Assembly (NCBI GenBank): GCA_016789885.1
Contig: JAEUPZ010000010.1
Span: 62,001-126,000 of the forward strand
DNA from: Chromatiales bacterium
GTDB lineage: Bacteria > Pseudomonadota > Gammaproteobacteria > Steroidobacterales > GCA-2729495
Reading direction: 5' to 3'
DNA: 64,000 nucleotides
This document shows positions 54,011-64,000 of this stretch, piece by piece; position 1 is the stretch's first letter; every line of letters begins with the position of its first letter. Under the pieces are notes generated by a model. It had not been told where the DNA came from. It worked only from the letters and a program-made list of their open reading frames with translations, and did not search any database. A program made the translations under genes and the position numbers.

Positions 54011-56659
54011 ATGTCCGGTCACGAATTTCCGCTGCATATCGAGCCCCGTCTCCCCGAGCGCCTCGGCCGCCTCGGCGAGCTCGCCGCCAACCTCTGGTTC
54101 AGCTGGCACCGGCCGACGCGCCACCTGTTCGAGATGCTCGACCGCGACCTGTGGTGGCGGACCGAGCGCAACCCGCGCGTGTTCCTCCGCTGCGTCGACC
54201 AGAGCCTGCTGGAGCTGGCGGCGACCAACGACACCTTCCTCGCCGCCTATCGCCGGGCACTGTCCGAGTTCGATTCGTACCGCGAGCAGGGCACCGGTGC
54301 CTTCCGGGCGGCAGGCCTCGGCGAGAGCGACCTGATCGCGTACTTCTGCGCGGAGTTCGGCTTCCACGAGAGCTTCCCGATCTACTCGGGGGGGCTCGGC
54401 ATCCTCGCCGGCGACCACTGCAAGACGGCCAGCGACCTGCGCCTGCCCTTCGTCGCCGTGGGCCTGCTCTACCGGCGCGGCTATTTCAGTCAGCGTATCG
54501 GCAGCGACGGCCAGCAGATCGCCGACGACGCCCGCGTGACCCCCCAGGATGCGCCGGTGAGCCCGGCACTCGACGCCGCCGGCAACGAGATCATCGTCGG
54601 CCTGCGCCTGGCGGGGCGCGACGTGGCGGTGCGCGTGTGGCGTGCCGAGGTCGGCCGCGTGCCGCTGCTGCTGCTCGACACCGACCTGCCGCAGAACGAC
54701 CCGGACGACCGGGAGATCACCCGCCAGCTCTACGGTGGCGACAGCCGCACGCGGCTGCGCCAGGAGAGCGTGCTAGGCATCGCCGGCGTGCGGGCACTGC
54801 GCGCCGCCGGCTTCGAGCCGCGCGTCTGGCACATCAACGAGGGCCACGCCGCCTTCCAGATCGTCGAGCGCGTGCGCGAGCTGGTCGCGTCGGGGCAGCC
54901 CTTCGACGCGGCCATGGAGGCGGTTGCCGGCAGCACGGTGTTCACGACCCACACCCCCGTCAGCGCCGGCCACGACGTCTTCGATCCCCACCTGCTGTTC
55001 GAGCACCTCGGCGAGTTCGTCGCGGGGCTTGGCGTCAGCGCCGAGCAGTTCGTCGACATGGCCCGGGAGCATCCGGGCCATGGCGGCTTCAACATGACCC
55101 GGCTGGCGCTGGCGGGCTCCCGCCACGTGAACGGCGTCAGCCGCATCCACCGGCAGGTCACGTCGGGCATCTGCAGCGGTGCCTGGCCCGAGGTGGACCG
55201 GGCCGAGAACCCCGTCGGCTATGTGACCAACGGCGTCCACGTGCCGACCTTCATGCAGACCGAGTGGGCGGAGCTGCTCGACCAGCACCTCGGTCCCGGC
55301 TGGCGCTATCAGCTCTCCGACCGCGAGCTGATGGCCCGCATCGAGGAGATCCCCGACGGGCGCTTCTGGTACGTGCGCCAGCAGGTAAAGATCTCGATGC
55401 TGCAGGGCCTGCGCGAGCGGCTGCGCCGCCAGCACGGGCGCAACGAGCAGTCGGCGGCGCACATCCACCGGCTCCTGAAGTACCTCGATCCCGACCGTCC
55501 CAACATCCTGACCGTGGGCTTCGCCCGCCGGTTCGCCACCTACAAGCGGGCGACCCTGCTGCTGCAGGACCTGGGGTGGCTGCGGCAGATCGTCGACGGC
55601 GAGGACCGGCCTGTCGTCTTCATCTTTGCGGGCAAGGCTCATCCGGCCGACCACCCGGGCCAGCAGCTGCTCCGCGAGCTGCATCGCGTGGCGAACCTGC
55701 CGGAGTTCCTCGGCAAGCTGCTGCTCGTCGAGGGCTACGACATGGGCCTCGGCCGCCTGCTCACGTCGGGCGTCGACGTCTGGCTCAACACGCCCGTCCA
55801 CCCGATGGAGGCCAGCGGCACGTCGGGCATGAAGGCGGCGATCAACGGCACCGTGAACCTGAGCGTGCTCGACGGCTGGTGGGCCGAAGGCTATGACGGC
55901 ACCAACGGCTGGGTCATTCCACCGTCGCTGCTCGACGCCGACCCGGCCGCCCGCGACCACCACGACGCCCGGACCCTGTACGAGATCCTGCAGGACGAGG
56001 TCGTGCCCCTCTATTACGCGCGCGACGAGCGGCTCGGCTACTCGCCTGGCTGGGTCCGGATCTGCAAGCGTTCCATGGCCACCATCCTGCCGCACTTCAA
56101 CATGCAGCGGGCGGTGCAGGACTACGCGACGCTGTTCTACGGCCCGGCGGCACGCCGGGGCGTAGCGCTCTCGGCCAACGGCCTCGAGCGCGCGCGGACC
56201 CTCGCCGGCTGGAAGGCGCGGGTCCGGGCGGCCTGGCCGGGCGTCGTGCTGCGGCCGGTGACCTCGGTGCCGCCGCGCGCCGACTTCTCTGCCCCGGTGA
56301 GCCTCGCGGTCGACGTCCACCTCAATGGCCTCGCGCCCGCCGACGTGCAGCTCGAGTGCGTCGTCCGGCGCGCGCTGTGCTCGGAGCTGACCGCGCCGGT
56401 GCGCCAGTTCGCCGACCGCGGTGGTGGCGAGTACGGCGTCCGGTACGTCGATGGCGAGCCCGTCTACGTGCAGGCCTTCACGCCGGAGGTTCCCGGCGCC
56501 GACGGCTGGTGCCGCTACCGCCTCGAGCTGCGGTCGCCCTGGTGCGGCGGGCTGCGGGTGCAGGTGCGTGCGGTGCCGCGCCATGCGGACCTGCAGCATG
56601 CGGCCGAGCTGGGCCTGATGCGGTGGCTCGACGCCAGCGTCACGCCGGGGCCAGGATGA
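54011..56659 (+). CDS. glgP: Alpha-glucan (glycogen) phosphorylase, DUF3417-type
   Basis: The enzyme releases glucose-1-phosphate from alpha-glucan with a PLP cofactor (GT35). The 882-aa product is of the AgpA-like short-sequence type, not the E. coli GlgP type. It has an N-terminal DUF3417 domain ([23 protein letters not shown], about residues 18-40), [27 protein letters not shown] and the PLP Lys segment [23 protein letters not shown] (about 602-624). The last 130 residues form an extra C-terminal beta domain. Its 3' end overlaps the convergent glgB by 20 bases. Confidence 0.95.
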   Translation: MSGHEFPLHIEPRLPERLGRLGELAANLWFSWHRPTRHLFEMLDRDLWWRTERNPRVFLRCVDQSLLELAATNDTFLAAYRRALSEFDSYREQGTGAFRAAGLGESDLIAYFCAEFGFHESFPIYSGGLGILAGDHCKTASDLRLPFVAVGLLYRRGYFSQRIGSDGQQIADDARVTPQDAPVSPALDAAGNEIIVGLRLAGRDVAVRVWRAEVGRVPLLLLDTDLPQNDPDDREITRQLYGGDSRTRLRQESVLGIAGVRALRAAGFEPRVWHINEGHAAFQIVERVRELVASGQPFDAAMEAVAGSTVFTTHTPVSAGHDVFDPHLLFEHLGEFVAGLGVSAEQFVDMAREHPGHGGFNMTRLALAGSRHVNGVSRIHRQVTSGICSGAWPEVDRAENPVGYVTNGVHVPTFMQTEWAELLDQHLGPGWRYQLSDRELMARIEEIPDGRFWYVRQQVKISMLQGLRERLRRQHGRNEQSAAHIHRLLKYLDPDRPNILTVGFARRFATYKRATLLLQDLGWLRQIVDGEDRPVVFIFAGKAHPADHPGQQLLRELHRVANLPEFLGKLLLVEGYDMGLGRLLTSGVDVWLNTPVHPMEASGTSGMKAAINGTVNLSVLDGWWAEGYDGTNGWVIPPSLLDADPAARDHHDARTLYEILQDEVVPLYYARDERLGYSPGWVRICKRSMATILPHFNMQRAVQDYATLFYGPAARRGVALSANGLERARTLAGWKARVRAAWPGVVLRPVTSVPPRADFSAPVSLAVDVHLNGLAPADVQLECVVRRALCSELTAPVRQFADRGGGEYGVRYVDGEPVYVQAFTPEVPGADGWCRYRLELRSPWCGGLRVQVRAVPRHADLQHAAELGLMRWLDASVTPGPG

Positions 56660-58847
56660 CCAGGGCCAGCGGCGGTGCCAGGACGGTGATCGACCAGGGC
56701 TGGCCCATGCAGGGCACTGGCTCCGCCTCGAGGGGCACGGGATTGCCCAGGTCGCTGCCACCGTAGAACCGCGAGTCGGAGTTCACCACCTCGCGCCAGC
56801 GCCCGGGCCCCGGCACGCCGATGCGGTAGCCGGTGCGTGGCACCGGCGTGCAGTTCGCCACCAACGCGACGGCCGTGTCGCCACACCGGCGCAGCCACGC
56901 CAGCACCGACTGGTCGGCGTCGTCCCAGCGCAGCCAGGCGAATCCCTCGCCGCTGAAGTCGTGGTGGTGCAGCGCAGGCAGGCTGCGGTAGGCACGGTTC
57001 AGGTCGCCCACCAGCCGCTGCACGCCCCCGTGGCGGGGATCGTCGAGCAGGAACCAGGGCAGCTGGTCCCGGTGGTTCCATTCCCACGGCTGGGCCAGCT
57101 CGCCACCCATGAACAGCAGCTTCTTGCCGGGGTAGGTCCACTGCCAGGCCAGCAGCAGGCGCAGGTTGGCGAAGCGCTGCCAGTCGTCGCCCGGCATGCG
57201 CCCGAGCAGCGAGCCCTTGAGGTGCACGACCTCGTCGTGGGACAGCGGCAGGACGAAGTTCTCGCTGAAGGCGTAGACGGGGCCGAAGGTCAGCAGGTTG
57301 TGGTGGTGGCGCCGGTGCACCGGGTCGCGGCGGAAGTACTCGAGGCTGTCGTGCATCCAGCCCATGTTCCATTTCATGCTGAAACCCAGCCCGCCATGGT
57401 GCACCGGGCGGCTGACGCCGGGCCAGGCCGTGGACTCCTCGGCGATGGTGACGGTGCCAGGGAACTCCCGGTGGGTCATCCGGTTCAGGTCCTGCAGGAA
57501 GGCGATGGCGTCGAGGTTCTCGTTGCCCCCGTGCGGGTTGGGCAGCCACTCGCCCGGCCGCCGCGAGTAGTCCAGGTACAGCATCGACGCGACGGCATCG
57601 ACGCGCAGCCCGTCGAAGTGGAACTCCTCGAGCCAGTAGCGGGCGCTGGACAGCAGGAAGCTGCGCACCTCGTTGCGGCCGTAGTTGAAGACGAGGGTGC
57701 CCCAGTCCGGATGGCTGCCGAGGCGCGGATCGGCATACTCGTACAGCGCGGAGCCATCGAAGCGGGCGAGCCCGTGGGCATCGCGGGGAAAGTGCCCCGG
57801 CACCCAGTCGAGCAGCACGCCCACGCCGGCCCGGTGGCAGCGGTCCACCAGGTAGCGCAGGTCGTCGGCATCGCCGTAACGGCTGGTCGGCGCGAAGTAC
57901 CCGGTCGGCTGGTATCCCCAGGACTCGTCGAGGGGGTACTCGGTGATGGGCATGAGTTCGACGTGGGTAAAGCCGAGGCCTGCCACGTAGTCGGCCAGCT
58001 GGTCGGCCAGTTCGCGGTAGCCCGGCACGGTGCCGTCTGCGCGCCGCCGCCACGAGCCGAGGTGCACCTCGTAGATCGAGACCGGGTCATGCCACCAGCG
58101 CGAGTCCGCCCGGGCCGCAAGCCAGTCCTGGTCCTGCCACGCGTAGGCGGACGGGGAGGGCACGATGGAGGCGGTCCGGGGCCGCGCTTCGTGCCGGCGC
58201 CCGTACGGGTCGGCCTTCAGCGTGATGCTGCCGTCGATGCGGCTGCGGATCTCGTACTTGTAGAGGGTGCCGGGCCCGACGCCGGGCACGAAGAGCTCCC
58301 AGATCCCGGACGAGCCCCGGACCCTGGCCGGCCAGCAGCGCCCGTCCCAGCCGTTGCCGTCGGTCACGATGCTGACCCGTTCGGCATCGGGGGCCCAGAC
58401 GGCGAAGCGGGTGCCGTCGACGCCGTCGACCGCCGTGGCCCGGGCGCCGAGGAAGCGGTGGGCGATGCTGCAGTCGGCGGCCGCCAGCACCTCCATGTCC
58501 GGCGGCGCGAGCAGCGGCCCGAAGCAGTAGGGGTCGACCCGGTCCACCGTGGCACCGCCGGCGAAGCGGATGCGCAGCGTGTAGTGCCGCGGTGGCGCAG
58601 TGCCGCGCCACATGAACAGGTCCGAGTCGCCGTGCCGCGCGAACGGCGTGCCGTCGTGGGCCATGGCGACGCCGCTCGCATGGGGAATGAATGCCCGCAC
58701 CACCACGCCACCCGTGCCGTCCGGGTGGGGGCCGAGGAACTCGAACGGGTCGTGGTGTCGCGCGCCGGCGAGCCTGGCCAGGTGATCGGCGAAGACCGGG
58801 TCGGTGCCGTTCCCGGCGGCGGCAGCAGGAAGGTCGGTGGCGGGCAC
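56640..58847 (-). CDS. glgB: 1,4-alpha-glucan branching enzyme
   Basis: GlgB makes alpha-1,6 branches in glycogen (GH13). The GTG at 58847 gives 735 aa, close to the usual 730. An upstream GTG at 58934 would add 29 residues but would overlap the glgC start, so it is less likely. Seen: two N-terminal CBM48-like beta domains, then the catalytic barrel with [17 protein letters not shown] (nucleophile Asp), [13 protein letters not shown] (acid Glu) and [10 protein letters not shown] (transition-state Asp). [16 protein letters not shown] is typical of GlgB. It is convergent with glgP. Confidence 0.95.
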   Translation of the reverse strand: MPATDLPAAAAGNGTDPVFADHLARLAGARHHDPFEFLGPHPDGTGGVVVRAFIPHASGVAMAHDGTPFARHGDSDLFMWRGTAPPRHYTLRIRFAGGATVDRVDPYCFGPLLAPPDMEVLAAADCSIAHRFLGARATAVDGVDGTRFAVWAPDAERVSIVTDGNGWDGRCWPARVRGSSGIWELFVPGVGPGTLYKYEIRSRIDGSITLKADPYGRRHEARPRTASIVPSPSAYAWQDQDWLAARADSRWWHDPVSIYEVHLGSWRRRADGTVPGYRELADQLADYVAGLGFTHVELMPITEYPLDESWGYQPTGYFAPTSRYGDADDLRYLVDRCHRAGVGVLLDWVPGHFPRDAHGLARFDGSALYEYADPRLGSHPDWGTLVFNYGRNEVRSFLLSSARYWLEEFHFDGLRVDAVASMLYLDYSRRPGEWLPNPHGGNENLDAIAFLQDLNRMTHREFPGTVTIAEESTAWPGVSRPVHHGGLGFSMKWNMGWMHDSLEYFRRDPVHRRHHHNLLTFGPVYAFSENFVLPLSHDEVVHLKGSLLGRMPGDDWQRFANLRLLLAWQWTYPGKKLLFMGGELAQPWEWNHRDQLPWFLLDDPRHGGVQRLVGDLNRAYRSLPALHHHDFSGEGFAWLRWDDADQSVLAWLRRCGDTAVALVANCTPVPRTGYRIGVPGPGRWREVVNSDSRFYGGSDLGNPVPLEAEPVPCMGQPWSITVLAPPLALVILAPA

Positions 58848-58877
58848 GGGTATTCCGGTGAAGATCGGGTGATATGG

Positions 58878-58886
58878 TGCTAGATT
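58878..58886 (+). promoter_or_regulatory. Candidate extended -10 promoter for glgC
   Basis: TGCTAGATT fits the extended -10 pattern and lies about 30 bases upstream of the TTG chosen for glgC. On the other strand, CATATC nearby may serve glgB. The region between the two starts (58848-58915) is the only control space if these starts are right. Confidence 0.35.
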
Positions 58887-58915
58887 CTCGGCTCCAGTGG
58901 TACCGGTGACTGCCG

Positions 58916-60250
58916 TTGATTCCTGAACGACCACCGACGACCAGCGGGCTGCGCAACGGCCCCAACCGCTCCGGCCGGTTCGTGAGCCAGCTCACCCGCA
59001 GCACCATGGCGGTGATCATGGCCGGCGGCCGCGGCGAGCGCCTGCGCCAGCTCACGGCCCACCGGGCCAAGCCCGCGACGCCCTTCGGCGGCAAGTACCG
59101 CATCATCGACTTCACGCTGTCCAACTGCGTGAACTCCGGCATCCGCCAGATCCTCGTGCTGACCCAGTACAAGGCGCACTCGCTGATCCAGCACGTGCAG
59201 CGGGGCTGGGGCTACCTGCGCGGCGAGCTCGGCGAGTTCGTGCAGCTCGTGCCCGCCCAGCAGAAGCTCGGCGACATGTGGTACCGCGGCACGGCCGACG
59301 CCGTCTACCAGAACCTCGACATCATCGACGAGTACAACCCGGAGCTGGTGCTGATCCTGGCCGGCGACCACGTCTACAAGATGGACTACGGCCCGATGAT
59401 CGCCTTCCACGTCGAGCACGGGGCCGACATCACCGTGGGCATGATCCAGGTGCCCGTCAGCCAGGCCCACGAGTTCGGGGTCGCGACGGTCGACGCCGAG
59501 CAGCGCGTGCTGCGCTTCACCGAGAAGCCCGCGAATCCGGAGCCCATGCCGGGCCGCCCCGACGTCGCCCTGGCGTCCATGGGCATCTACGTGATCGGTC
59601 GTGACTTCCTGAAGGAGGTGCTCGCCCGGGACGCCGGCGACCTGCGCTCGGCCCACGACTTCGGCCGCAACATCATCCCGGGCGCCATCGGCGACCAGCG
59701 GGTGTTCGCGTACCCGTTCCAGAACATCGCCACCGAGGCCCAGGCCTACTGGCGCGACGTCGGCACCGTCGACGCGTTCTACGAGGCCAACATGGAGCTC
59801 GTCTTCGTCAGCCCCGAGCTGAACCTGTACGACGCCAGCTGGCCCATCTGGACGTACCAGGAACAGGTGCCCTGCGCCAAGTTCGTGCTCGACGAGGAGG
59901 GGCGGCGCGGCTACGCCGTCAACTCGATGGTGGCCGGCGGCTGCATCGTGTCCGGGGCCGTGGTGCGCGAGTCGCTGCTGTTCGTCAACGTCTCCGTCGA
60001 CGAGCGTTCCGAGGTTTACCGCTCGGTGCTGCTGCCGGACGTGGCCGTCGGCCGGGGCTGCCGCATCGCGCGGGCGGTCATCGACGAGGGCTGCGTGATT
60101 CCGGACGGCACGGTGATCGGTGAGGACCGCGCGGCCGACGCGGCCCGGTTCCACGTCACGCCGGCGGGGATCGTCCTCGTCACCCCCGACATGCTCGTGG
60201 GCGCCGTCACGGGGGCGCCGCGACCCGCGCCCCGCGGCCAGCCGGCCTGA
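58916..60250 (+). CDS. glgC: Glucose-1-phosphate adenylyltransferase
   Basis: GlgC makes ADP-glucose from glucose-1-phosphate and ATP, the committing step in glycogen synthesis. The 444-aa product has the nucleotide-binding [47 protein letters not shown], the ASMGIYVI region, the [15 protein letters not shown] substrate motif and a C-terminal left-handed beta-helix. A TTG start (58916) was preferred over GTG 58982 and ATG 59006 because homologues keep a stretch like RFVSQLTR before MAVIMAGG. It is divergent from glgB and ends 10 bases before malQ. Confidence 0.95.
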   Translation: MIPERPPTTSGLRNGPNRSGRFVSQLTRSTMAVIMAGGRGERLRQLTAHRAKPATPFGGKYRIIDFTLSNCVNSGIRQILVLTQYKAHSLIQHVQRGWGYLRGELGEFVQLVPAQQKLGDMWYRGTADAVYQNLDIIDEYNPELVLILAGDHVYKMDYGPMIAFHVEHGADITVGMIQVPVSQAHEFGVATVDAEQRVLRFTEKPANPEPMPGRPDVALASMGIYVIGRDFLKEVLARDAGDLRSAHDFGRNIIPGAIGDQRVFAYPFQNIATEAQAYWRDVGTVDAFYEANMELVFVSPELNLYDASWPIWTYQEQVPCAKFVLDEEGRRGYAVNSMVAGGCIVSGAVVRESLLFVNVSVDERSEVYRSVLLPDVAVGRGCRIARAVIDEGCVIPDGTVIGEDRAADAARFHVTPAGIVLVTPDMLVGAVTGAPRPAPRGQPA

Positions 60251-60260
60251 CCCCCGTCCC

Positions 60261-61784
60261 GTGGCGGCAGACCTGCAGTTTCCCTCCGGGCTGCCCCCGC
60301 GTGCGGCGGGCGTGCTGCTTCACCCGACGTCGCTGCCCGGCCGCTTCGACGCCGGCACCATCGGCGCCGATGCCCGGCAGTTCATCGACTGGCTGGCGAG
60401 CGCCGGCTTCTGCGTCTGGCAGTTCCTGCCGGTCGGGCCCGTGGGGCCAAGCCACTCGCCGTACCAGCTGGGCTCGGCCTTCGCCGGCAACCCGCTGCTG
60501 GTGGATCCCGACGACCTGGCTGCCGCGGGCTGGGTGACGGCCGGCGAGGTCGCCGGCGTCGTGTCCGCCACCGACCGCACGGCGCTCCTGCGCAGCGCGT
60601 GGCGCATCTTCCGCCGCCGGGCCGACAGCGCGGCGCGGGGGCAGCTGGCGGCCTACTGGGATGCCGAGCGGGGCTGGCTGCTGCCCTATGCCCTGTTCCG
60701 CGTGGCGCGCGAACTCTACGGCGATGCCGGCTGGTGGACCTGGCCGCCGGCGCTGCGGCGGCGCGACCCGGCGGCCGTGGCGCGCCTGCTCGAAGGCGCG
60801 CGGGAGCGCGTGCGCGAGGTGGCCTTCGAGCAGTACCTGTTCGACCAGCAGTGGGCACGGCTGCGGGGCCACGCGCGGCAGGCGGGCGTTCGGCTCTTCG
60901 GCGACATTCCCATCTACGTCGACCTCGACAGCGCCGACGCCTGGTGGTATCGGGAGCAGTTCCGCATCGAGCCCGATGGCCGGCTGCCGGCCGTGGCCGG
61001 CGTGCCGCCCGACTATTTCAGCGCCGACGGGCAGCTGTGGGGCAACCCCCTCTACGACTGGGATGCCATGGCGGCCGACGGCTTCCGCTGGTGGATCGCC
61101 CGCATGCGCCGCCAGTGCCGCCATTTCGACTTCCTGCGGCTCGACCACTTCCGCGGCCTGCAGGCCTACTGGGAGGTGCCGGCGGGGGCCGTGACGGCCC
61201 GGGGCGGCTGCTGGCGCGAGGCGCCGGGTGCGGCGCTGCTGGCGGCGCTGCGGTCGGCCTTCGGCACGCTGCCGCTGGTGGCCGAAGACCTCGGCGTGAT
61301 CACCGCCGAGGTGCGGGCCCTGCGCGACGAGTTCCAGCTGCCCGGCATGCTGATCCTGCAGTTCGCCTTCGACGGCTCGCCCGACAACCCGTACCTGCCG
61401 GCCAACCACCGCGAGCAGTCGGTCGTCTACACGGGGACCCACGACAACGACACCCTGGCCGGCTGGCACGCGGGGCTCGACGAGCGGGCCCGCCGGCACG
61501 TGCGCGAGGTGCTCGGCGTGCCGGGGGCTGAAGTCACGGCGGCCATCCGGGCCGCGGCCTGGCAGTCACCGGCACGGCTCGCCATGTTCCCGCTGCAGGA
61601 CCTGCTGGGCCTCGGCAGCGAGGCGCGGCTGAACACGCCGGGCACGGTCAGCGGGAACTGGCAGTGGCGCTTCCGCTGGAGCGACATCCCGGCGTCGCTG
61701 GCTGCCGACTGCCGGCGGGCGGCGCTGGCGAGCGGGCGGCTGCCGGCCGGGGCCTCGGCCGAGCGGATGGCGGCCAGCGGCTGA
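60261..61784 (+). CDS. malQ: 4-alpha-glucanotransferase (amylomaltase)
   Basis: MalQ transfers alpha-1,4-glucan chains and recycles short maltodextrins (GH77). The 507-aa product is the short bacterial type, with LLHPTSLPGRFDAGTIG, PVGPVGPSHSPYQLGSAFAGNPLLV, the barrel motif LRLDHFRGLQAYWEVP (nucleophile Asp), LPLVAEDLGVIT (catalytic Glu), and YTGTHDNDTLAGW. The GTG start at 60261 follows glgC by 10 bases. It is convergent with glgA across a 164-base gap and probably works with GlgP in glycogen breakdown. Confidence 0.95.
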   Translation: MAADLQFPSGLPPRAAGVLLHPTSLPGRFDAGTIGADARQFIDWLASAGFCVWQFLPVGPVGPSHSPYQLGSAFAGNPLLVDPDDLAAAGWVTAGEVAGVVSATDRTALLRSAWRIFRRRADSAARGQLAAYWDAERGWLLPYALFRVARELYGDAGWWTWPPALRRRDPAAVARLLEGARERVREVAFEQYLFDQQWARLRGHARQAGVRLFGDIPIYVDLDSADAWWYREQFRIEPDGRLPAVAGVPPDYFSADGQLWGNPLYDWDAMAADGFRWWIARMRRQCRHFDFLRLDHFRGLQAYWEVPAGAVTARGGCWREAPGAALLAALRSAFGTLPLVAEDLGVITAEVRALRDEFQLPGMLILQFAFDGSPDNPYLPANHREQSVVYTGTHDNDTLAGWHAGLDERARRHVREVLGVPGAEVTAAIRAAAWQSPARLAMFPLQDLLGLGSEARLNTPGTVSGNWQWRFRWSDIPASLAADCRRAALASGRLPAGASAERMAASG

Positions 61785-61948
61785 GGCCGCGGTTGGCGAC
61801 CCGGGTCTGGCGCCGCGGACCTGCGGCCGCGCCTACGGGGCTCCCGCGATATGCACCCTGGCTCGCTGATGCTCGCCAGATGCAATCGCTGCGCCCCTGC
61901 GGCGCGGACCTGATGTTGCGGGCCTGAGGCTGTGTGCCTGGGCTGGCT
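61785..61948. other. Gap between malQ and glgA with a repeated CGCGGACCTG
   Basis: The convergent gap contains no gene and no clear T-tailed terminator. CGCGGACCTG occurs twice (61814-61823 and 61903-61912), and the segment is rich in GGCGC/CGCGCC inverted arms. It resembles the kind of short dispersed repeat often found between convergent genes. Other copies in the genome would be needed to show this. Confidence 0.35.
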
Positions 61949-63400
61949 TCAGCGCAGGCTGCGGTACAGGGCTTCGTAGAGCGGTGCCTGGTGATCCCAG
62001 GAGAAATCCACGGCCATGGCGTTGGCCTGCACCTGCCGCCACGCCACCGGATCGGCGAACCAGCGGAGCATCTCCTCGAGGCCCCAGGCGAGGCCGTCGG
62101 CATCGGCGTCACGGAACACGCTGCCGGTGCCCTGGCCCGTGGGGGGATCGAAGTGGTCGACGGTGTCGCGCAGGCCGCCCGTGGCGCGCACCACCGGGAC
62201 GGCGCCGTAGCGCATGGCGTAGAGCTGGGACAGTCCGCAGGGCTCGTAGAGCGACGGCACCGTGAAGGCGTCGGCGCCGGCGTAGACGAGGCGGGCGAGG
62301 GCTTCGTCGTGGCGGTCGAGGAACGCGAAGCGCCCGGGGTACCGCGCGGCCAGCGCGGTGAATTCGGCCTGCAGGGCGGGGTCGCCGGTGCCAAGCAGCA
62401 CGGCGGCGACGCGGCCCACGTCGAGGAACCGCGGCAGGGCCTGCAGCAGCAGGTGCAGGCCCTTCTGGGTGGCCAGGCGGCTGACACAGCCGACGAGGGG
62501 CCGGCCGCCGGCCTGCAGGCCGGTGAGCCCCGCCAGCGCCGCGCGGCAGGCGGCCTTGCCGGCCAGGTCGGTGGCCGAATAACGCGCCGGCAGCAGCGCG
62601 TCGTTGGCGGGATCCCAGGCGCCGTAGTCGACGCCGTTGAGGATCCCGGTAAGCACGGCGCTGCGTTCGCGCAGGTCGCCATCGAGCCCGTGCCCGTACC
62701 CGGGCGTCAGCAGCTCCGTGGCATGGGTGGGGCTGACCGTGGACAGGGCATCGGCCGAGGCGATGCCCGCGCGCAGGAAGTTGACCTGTCCCGCGGCGCG
62801 GTCCGGGTCCGGCAGCAGGCCGGTACAGGCCGCGAGGCCCAGGTCTTCGGTCAGCGCCGCGTCGAACACGCCCTGGTAGCCGATGTTGTGCAGCGTGAGC
62901 AGCGTCCGCGTGCCGTGCTCCCGCAGTGCCGATCCGCCAGGCCCATTCAGCAGCAGCGGCGCCAGCGCCGCGTGCCAGTCGTGGCAGTGGACGACGTCGG
63001 GCGTGAAGCCGGTTGCTGCGCAGAGGGGAATGACCGCATGGGCGAGGAGGGCAAAGCGCCGGGCCTCGTCGTCGCCGCCGCCGTAGATCGATCCGGGGGG
63101 CACTAGCCCCGGCGCCTCGACCGCATAGAGCCGCGGCTCACCCGGGGCCATCGGCACCGCCAGCAGCGAGACCGGCGGATGGGTGCCGCCGAGGCGCACC
63201 GGGGAGGTGAACGGGTCCGGTGCGAGGGCCAGCGTGGCGGCCGGAAACCCCGGGAGCCGGTAGTGGGGCACCAGGATGCGGACGTCGTGTCCCCGCCGGA
63301 CGAGCGCACGCCCGAGGCCGGCCACCATGTCGGCGAGGCCGCCGGCCTTGGCGAAGGGCGCCAGCTCGGCGGTGACCATCAGGATGCGCAGGGATGCCAT
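61949..63400 (-). CDS. glgA: Glycogen synthase
   Basis: GlgA elongates alpha-1,4-glucan using ADP-glucose (GT5). The 483-aa product starts MASLRILMVTAELAPFAKAGGLADMVAGL, with the ADP-glucose-binding KAGGL (about residues 18-22). It continues with HCHDWHAALAPL and HNIGYQG, and the C-terminal SLYEPCGLSQLYAMRYGAVPVVRATGGLRDTV. The ATG at 63400 is the family start; the longer upstream frame overlaps the neighbouring beta-barrel gene region. It completes the glgC-malQ-glgA set on the opposite strand. Confidence 0.96.
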   Translation of the reverse strand: MASLRILMVTAELAPFAKAGGLADMVAGLGRALVRRGHDVRILVPHYRLPGFPAATLALAPDPFTSPVRLGGTHPPVSLLAVPMAPGEPRLYAVEAPGLVPPGSIYGGGDDEARRFALLAHAVIPLCAATGFTPDVVHCHDWHAALAPLLLNGPGGSALREHGTRTLLTLHNIGYQGVFDAALTEDLGLAACTGLLPDPDRAAGQVNFLRAGIASADALSTVSPTHATELLTPGYGHGLDGDLRERSAVLTGILNGVDYGAWDPANDALLPARYSATDLAGKAACRAALAGLTGLQAGGRPLVGCVSRLATQKGLHLLLQALPRFLDVGRVAAVLLGTGDPALQAEFTALAARYPGRFAFLDRHDEALARLVYAGADAFTVPSLYEPCGLSQLYAMRYGAVPVVRATGGLRDTVDHFDPPTGQGTGSVFRDADADGLAWGLEEMLRWFADPVAWRQVQANAMAVDFSWDHQAPLYEALYRSLR

Positions 63401-63423
63401 GGCCAGTTGCCCGTGCCAGAGAC

Positions 63424-63451
63424 GACGAGGGCCCCGCTCGGGGCCCTCGTC
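63424..63451 (-). terminator. Hairpin between the beta-barrel gene and glgA
   Basis: A 12-bp stem (GACGAGGGCCCC/GGGGCCCTCGTC) with a 4-base loop lies 23 bases after the stop of the outer-membrane gene. It has no T-run, so termination is probable but unproved. Confidence 0.55.
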
Positions 63452-63474
63452 AGGTCGGTCGCTGGGCGGGTGGA

Positions 63475-64000
63475 TCAGTCCTTGCCGGCTGTGCCCCAGC
63501 TGTAGAAGGCGCCGACCGAGTACATGATGATCTGGTCGGTGTTGCCGACGTCGTAGTAGTCGATGGCCACGCGCACGCTGAAGGGCGAGTCGGTGCGGAA
63601 GAGGGCACCGACGCCGACCATCAGGTCGGTGCCGTCGTCGCTGGACTCGATCCGCGCGTTGGCCGGCGGCGGGACCTGCGGGTTCGTCGGCACGATCTCG
63701 CGCACGCGCTCCTCGCCGATGGACTCGCTCTCCCAGTAGAGGGCGCCGACCTTGCCGAAGAGCTCGATGTTCTCGTGCACGGGCAGGTAGCCGAGGATGG
63801 CGGCCTGGTAGCCGTCGGCCTGGTACCGCTGGCGCCACTCGCGCTCCTGGCAGCCCGCACCGGTGGGTGTGACCGGGTCGCAGCCCAGCGGGACGTTCGG
63901 CAATGCAACGTACTCCTCCGCGTAGGAGCGGCCCATCTGGTTGAAGTTCGTGTAGCCGATCTCGGCACCGAAATAACGCGCCCGCCAGCCGACGAGGAAC
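63475..64000 (-). CDS. Outer-membrane beta-barrel protein (OmpA-like porin family), 5' end outside window
   Basis: The frame stays open to the right edge, so the start and signal peptide are missing. Visible strands alternate polar and hydrophobic residues (FLVGWRARYFGAEIGYTNF, AAILGYLPVHENIELFGKVGALYW, DLMVGVGALFRTDSPFSVRVAIDYYDV). The C-terminus MYSVGAFYSWGTAGKD is typical of small eight-strand barrels. A loop contains two Cys (GCDPV and GCQERE) that may form a disulfide, and one Asp/Ser-rich loop. It resembles the OmpA/OmpW-type family. It is upstream of glgA on the same strand but separated by a hairpin. Confidence 0.75.
   Translation of the reverse strand, partial: FLVGWRARYFGAEIGYTNFNQMGRSYAEEYVALPNVPLGCDPVTPTGAGCQEREWRQRYQADGYQAAILGYLPVHENIELFGKVGALYWESESIGEERVREIVPTNPQVPPPANARIESSDDGTDLMVGVGALFRTDSPFSVRVAIDYYDVGNTDQIIMYSVGAFYSWGTAGKD

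Overview
This window comes from a high-GC gammaproteobacterium, probably related to the Xanthomonadales/Nevskiales branch. The evidence is gene order. The conserved run dapB-carA-carB-greA-(yhbY)-rlmE-ftsH-folP-glmM-tpiA-secG-tRNA-Leu is followed by the complete 14-gene nuo operon, then tRNA-fMet-rimP-nusA-infB-rbfA-truB-rpsO-pnp. As I recall, E. coli and Pseudomonas keep nuo elsewhere. The taxonomic call is an inference from memory, not from a database.

Region 1 (1 to about 8.1 kb) is the integrase-proximal end of a prophage or phage-like integrated element, all on the minus strand and running off the left edge. In transcription order it has a tyrosine integrase, small unknown genes, an AlpA-like helix-turn-helix protein, a zinc-ribbon protein, a helix-turn-helix protein, an unknown gene and a RepA-like AAA ATPase. 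These are followed by a gene-poor 0.7 kb segment with a TGTCCG/CGGACA repeat cluster and a ParB-like remnant. Last come a VRR-NUC nuclease, an unknown gene and the small and large terminase subunits. No tRNA lies at its right end. The element appears to sit upstream of dapB, where dnaJ would be expected.

Region 2 (8.1-21.2 kb) is housekeeping: a small Cys-containing protein divergent from dapB, then lysine/pyrimidine biosynthesis (dapB, carAB), transcript-cleavage factor greA, YhbY and RlmE (ribosome), FtsH protease, folate synthesis (folP), cell-wall precursor (glmM), glycolysis (tpiA), secretion (secG) and tRNA-Leu(GAG).

Region 3 (21.2-35.7 kb) is nuoA-N, encoding respiratory complex I, tightly packed with several 4-base or longer start/stop overlaps.

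Region 4 (35.7-44.7 kb) is the tRNA-fMet/transcription-translation operon. It has a recognisable promoter, an intrinsic terminator between the tRNA and rimP, hairpins before pnp, and a strong terminator after pnp.

Region 5 (44.7-54 kb) holds a PhaR-type regulator, a DksA with a long Ala/Lys/Pro tail and a mostly lost zinc finger, queF, the smc-zipA-ligA division/replication cluster and a DUF6502-like gene. Region 6 (54-63.4 kb) is a glycogen/alpha-glucan cluster: glgP, glgB, glgC, malQ and glgA. The window ends inside an outer-membrane beta-barrel gene.

I found no CRISPR array, transposase, toxin-antitoxin pair or recognisable defence system. The least explained parts are the prophage segment (especially 2.65-3.33 kb and the small genes at 4.4-6.6 kb), the Cys-containing protein at 8.2 kb and several regulatory-looking repeats.
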